Assembly (NCBI GenBank): GCA_002493945.1
Contig: DLAL01000082.1
Coordinates: forward strand, 1 to 64,000
Reading direction: 5' to 3'
Origin: Porphyromonadaceae bacterium UBA7048
Lineage (GTDB): Bacteria > Bacteroidota > Bacteroidia > Bacteroidales > Muribaculaceae
DNA: 64,000 bases
How positions within the stretch are numbered: position 1 is the stretch's first letter; each line of letters begins with the position of its first letter. The notes under the pieces were generated by a model that was given only the letters and a program-made list of their open reading frames with translations, searched no databases and had not been told where the DNA came from. Shown here piece by piece: positions 62,056-64,000 of this stretch. Position numbers and translations under genes: made by a program.

Positions 62056-64000
62056 ATGAGGACAGATCTCAGCAGCCAGATCAAACTGGACCGTATTCCC
62101 CGGAGGTACTACAATCCGGATTCGGAAATTGAACTTGCGGCACTCCGCCGTGCCGAGAGGCTGGATACGCGTATATTCGAAACATCAAATGACGGAGCCG
62201 ATTTTCTGGCCTCAGAAATCGTACGCTATATCAAGCGCTATGTTGGCATGAAGGGTAAGTGTGTGATGGTGCTCGGCGCCGGCAACAGCACTCATCCCGT
62301 ATATGCGAGTCTTATCCGCCGCTACAAGGCCGGAGAGGTAGACTTCAAGGACGTGGTCGTATTCAATATCTCGGAGTTCTTCCCCCTGAATCCCGGCGGC
62401 CCCTCGACGCTTACCCGCCTTGAGAATGTATTCCTCAGTCATGTCAACATCCGTCCTGAGAATATCCGGTCAATCAATCCGGCAATCACGAAAGAGACGA
62501 TGTACGAGTACTGCCAGGCTTACGAGGAGTCGATAGCCGAAGAGGGCGGTATCGACGTGGCTCTGTGCGAGATAGCTCCTTCGGGCGCCGTGGCGTTCAA
62601 TGAGCCGGGCAGCTCGTCTGCGAGCTACTGCCGTCTGGTGCTTCTTGACAACGAGACTCGCCGCCGCATCAGCAAGGACTACAAGATTGACGACGCTCCC
62701 GCCACTGCGATAACGCTCGGCATATCGAACCTCGCGTCGGCTCACCGCGTGCTGACCATGGCTTGGGGCGAGAATTCCGCCGACATCATCCGCCGTGCCG
62801 TTGAGGAAACTCCTTCGAGCACCGTGCCGGCATCGCTGCTGCAGGGTCATCCCCACGTGAAAGTGGTCACAGACCTGGCCGGCGCCGAGGACCTCACGCG
62901 CATCTCCCACCCCTGGAAGGTGACTTCCTGCGAGTGGGACGACAAGCTCATCCGCCGCGCCATCGTATGGCTCTGCAACATGACCAAGAAGCCCATCCTG
63001 AAGCTCACCGACAAGGACTACAAGGACTGGGGCCTGGGCGAGCTTGTGGCGCTCTACGGCTCGGCATACAATGTCAATATCAAGGTATTCAACGAACTGC
63101 AGCATACCATCACCGGCTGGCCCGGCGGCAAGCCCGACGCTGACGATACCTACCGTCCCGAGCGTGCCAATCCTTTCCCCAAGCGCGTGATAGTGTTCTC
63201 GCCGCATCCCGACGACGACGTCATCTCGATGGGCGGCACTCTGCAGCGCCTCGTGTCGCAGGGCCACGACGTGCATGTGGCCTACGAGACCTCGGGCAAC
63301 ATAGCCGTGGGCGACGAGGACATGATGCGCTACTTCCTGATGATGGACAAGATAGCTCCTGTCTTCGGCTTTGACAACGAGAACTACCGCAAGCTCTCGA
63401 CCGAGGTGGAGACCTTCGTGGCCGACAAGAAGCCGGGCGACATCGACGCTCCCGACATCCGCGAGATCAAGACGATGATACGCCAGGCCGAAGCTACCAT
63501 AGCCTGCAACTACATCGGCGTGAAACCCGGCCACATCCACTTCCTGCGCCTGCCGTTCTACGAGACCGGCACCATCGAGAAGGGCAAGCTGGAGCAGCGC
63601 GACGTCGACATCGTGAAGCGTCTGCTCGAGGATGTCAAGCCTCATCAGATATTCGTGGCCGGCGACCTCGCCGACCCCCACGGAACCCACAAGGTCTGCA
63701 CCGACGCCGTGCTGGCAGCCATTGACGAACTCAAGAACGAGTCCTGGATGGCAGACTGCCGGATATGGATGTACCGCGGCGCATGGGCCGAATGGGAAAT
63801 AGACCACATCGAGATGGCCGTGCCTATCAGCCCCGAGGAGCTGAGGTCGAAGCGCAACTCGATTCTCAAACACCAGAGCCAGATGGAGAACGCACCCTTC
63901 CTGGGCAATGACGACCGTCTTTTCTGGCAGCGTGCCGAAGAACGCAACCGTGCCACGGCACGTCTCTATCAGAATCTCGGCCTTGCGTCATACGAAGCCA
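62056..64000 (+). CDS. NagB-like / LmbE (PIG-L) fusion protein, 3' end outside window
   Basis: The frame is open from the ATG at 62056 to the window edge (648 codons; the family is about 660 residues, so it is nearly complete). The N-terminal half is a glucosamine-6-phosphate deaminase (NagB) fold. The C-terminal half is a PIG-L/LmbE deacetylase-type domain with zinc motif SPHPDDDVISMGG (about 383-395). Aligned by eye with E. coli NagB, the catalytic Asp72, Asp141 and His143 are replaced by Ser106, Ser176 and Ala178, while the Glu of FNEP (Glu183) is kept. The name 'glucosamine-6-phosphate deaminase' is usual for this family, but deaminase activity is doubtful. A link to amino-sugar metabolism downstream of NanL/NanE is possible. 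Confidence 0.85.
   Translation, partial: MRTDLSSQIKLDRIPRRYYNPDSEIELAALRRAERLDTRIFETSNDGADFLASEIVRYIKRYVGMKGKCVMVLGAGNSTHPVYASLIRRYKAGEVDFKDVVVFNISEFFPLNPGGPSTLTRLENVFLSHVNIRPENIRSINPAITKETMYEYCQAYEESIAEEGGIDVALCEIAPSGAVAFNEPGSSSASYCRLVLLDNETRRRISKDYKIDDAPATAITLGISNLASAHRVLTMAWGENSADIIRRAVEETPSSTVPASLLQGHPHVKVVTDLAGAEDLTRISHPWKVTSCEWDDKLIRRAIVWLCNMTKKPILKLTDKDYKDWGLGELVALYGSAYNVNIKVFNELQHTITGWPGGKPDADDTYRPERANPFPKRVIVFSPHPDDDVISMGGTLQRLVSQGHDVHVAYETSGNIAVGDEDMMRYFLMMDKIAPVFGFDNENYRKLSTEVETFVADKKPGDIDAPDIREIKTMIRQAEATIACNYIGVKPGHIHFLRLPFYETGTIEKGKLEQRDVDIVKRLLEDVKPHQIFVAGDLADPHGTHKVCTDAVLAAIDELKNESWMADCRIWMYRGAWAEWEIDHIEMAVPISPEELRSKRNSILKHQSQMENAPFLGNDDRLFWQRAEERNRATARLYQNLGLASYEA

Noticed and set aside
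62470..63873. 467-codon minus-strand open frame at the right end
   Set aside because: The plus strand carries a recognisable NagB-LmbE gene through the same bases; the minus frame resembles nothing.
1..64000. CRISPR arrays, tRNA/rRNA genes, intact insertion sequences
   Set aside because: None were recognised: no regularly spaced repeats, no cloverleaf-type gene, no transposase. Absence by eye is not proof.

Overview
The window is a chromosomal segment of a Bacteroidales bacterium with a GC-rich core. The evidence is a SusC/SusD pair, a hybrid two-component regulator with a beta-propeller sensor, GH92/GH38/GH76/GH130 mannan enzymes, Bacteroidota-type -7 promoter boxes (TAnnTTTG), and short C-terminal tails of the form 'YxLQGRRV...GVYVRR...K'. 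These tails and the gene content suggest a Muribaculaceae-like gut organism, but the family assignment is inference.

Layout. Positions 1-2950 are AT-rich accessory DNA. They hold a promoter, a long rod-shaped structured RNA (about 66-292) and four unrecognised same-strand genes. Positions 2976-6168 (minus) are a tightly packed umuD-umuC-HU-HU/LysM operon. Positions 6226-9190 (minus) carry a GT2 glycosyltransferase coupled to proS, then a DUF3127 protein with an SSB-like acidic tail. Positions 9366-15883 hold housekeeping and membrane genes: two unknown membrane proteins, a TPR protein, lgt, an alanine/sodium symporter, a DUF3861 protein, a DUF456-like membrane protein and a DUF4919 protein. 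A secreted M6 metalloprotease follows (16046-18736).

Positions 18850-24198 are a sialic-acid module. nanT, nanE and nanL run on the minus strand in the same order as the Bacteroides fragilis nanLET operon, and a ROK-family regulator is divergent from them. Between the two is a nested palindrome that could be the operator.

Positions 24321-57929 are a large alpha-mannan/glycoprotein utilisation locus. It contains an HTCS regulator, two GH92 alpha-mannosidases, a GH130 beta-mannosidase-like enzyme, a GH38 with a T9SS-type C-terminus, a giant GLUG beta-helix protein, SusC, SusD, a GH76 endo-alpha-1,6-mannanase with a ricin-like domain, a C10 (streptopain-type) protease and a second GH38. The set fits mannoprotein or high-mannose glycoprotein breakdown: proteases expose or remove peptide, GH76 cuts the backbone, SusCD imports, and GH92/GH38/GH130 trim side chains. 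Four intergenic regions in this locus share a motif, TGTCAYTA, often as a 21-bp-spaced direct repeat at a near-fixed distance from the -7 box, plus an upstream inverted copy GAATARTGACA. I propose this as the HTCS operator, and it is the most notable finding.

Positions 58093-64000 hold a PepSY-like lipoprotein (minus), a BamA/D15-like outer-membrane protein, dnaA (minus), a 587-bp AT-rich gap without recognisable DnaA boxes, and the 5' part of a NagB-LmbE fusion that runs off the window. No rRNA, tRNA, CRISPR array or intact insertion sequence was recognised.
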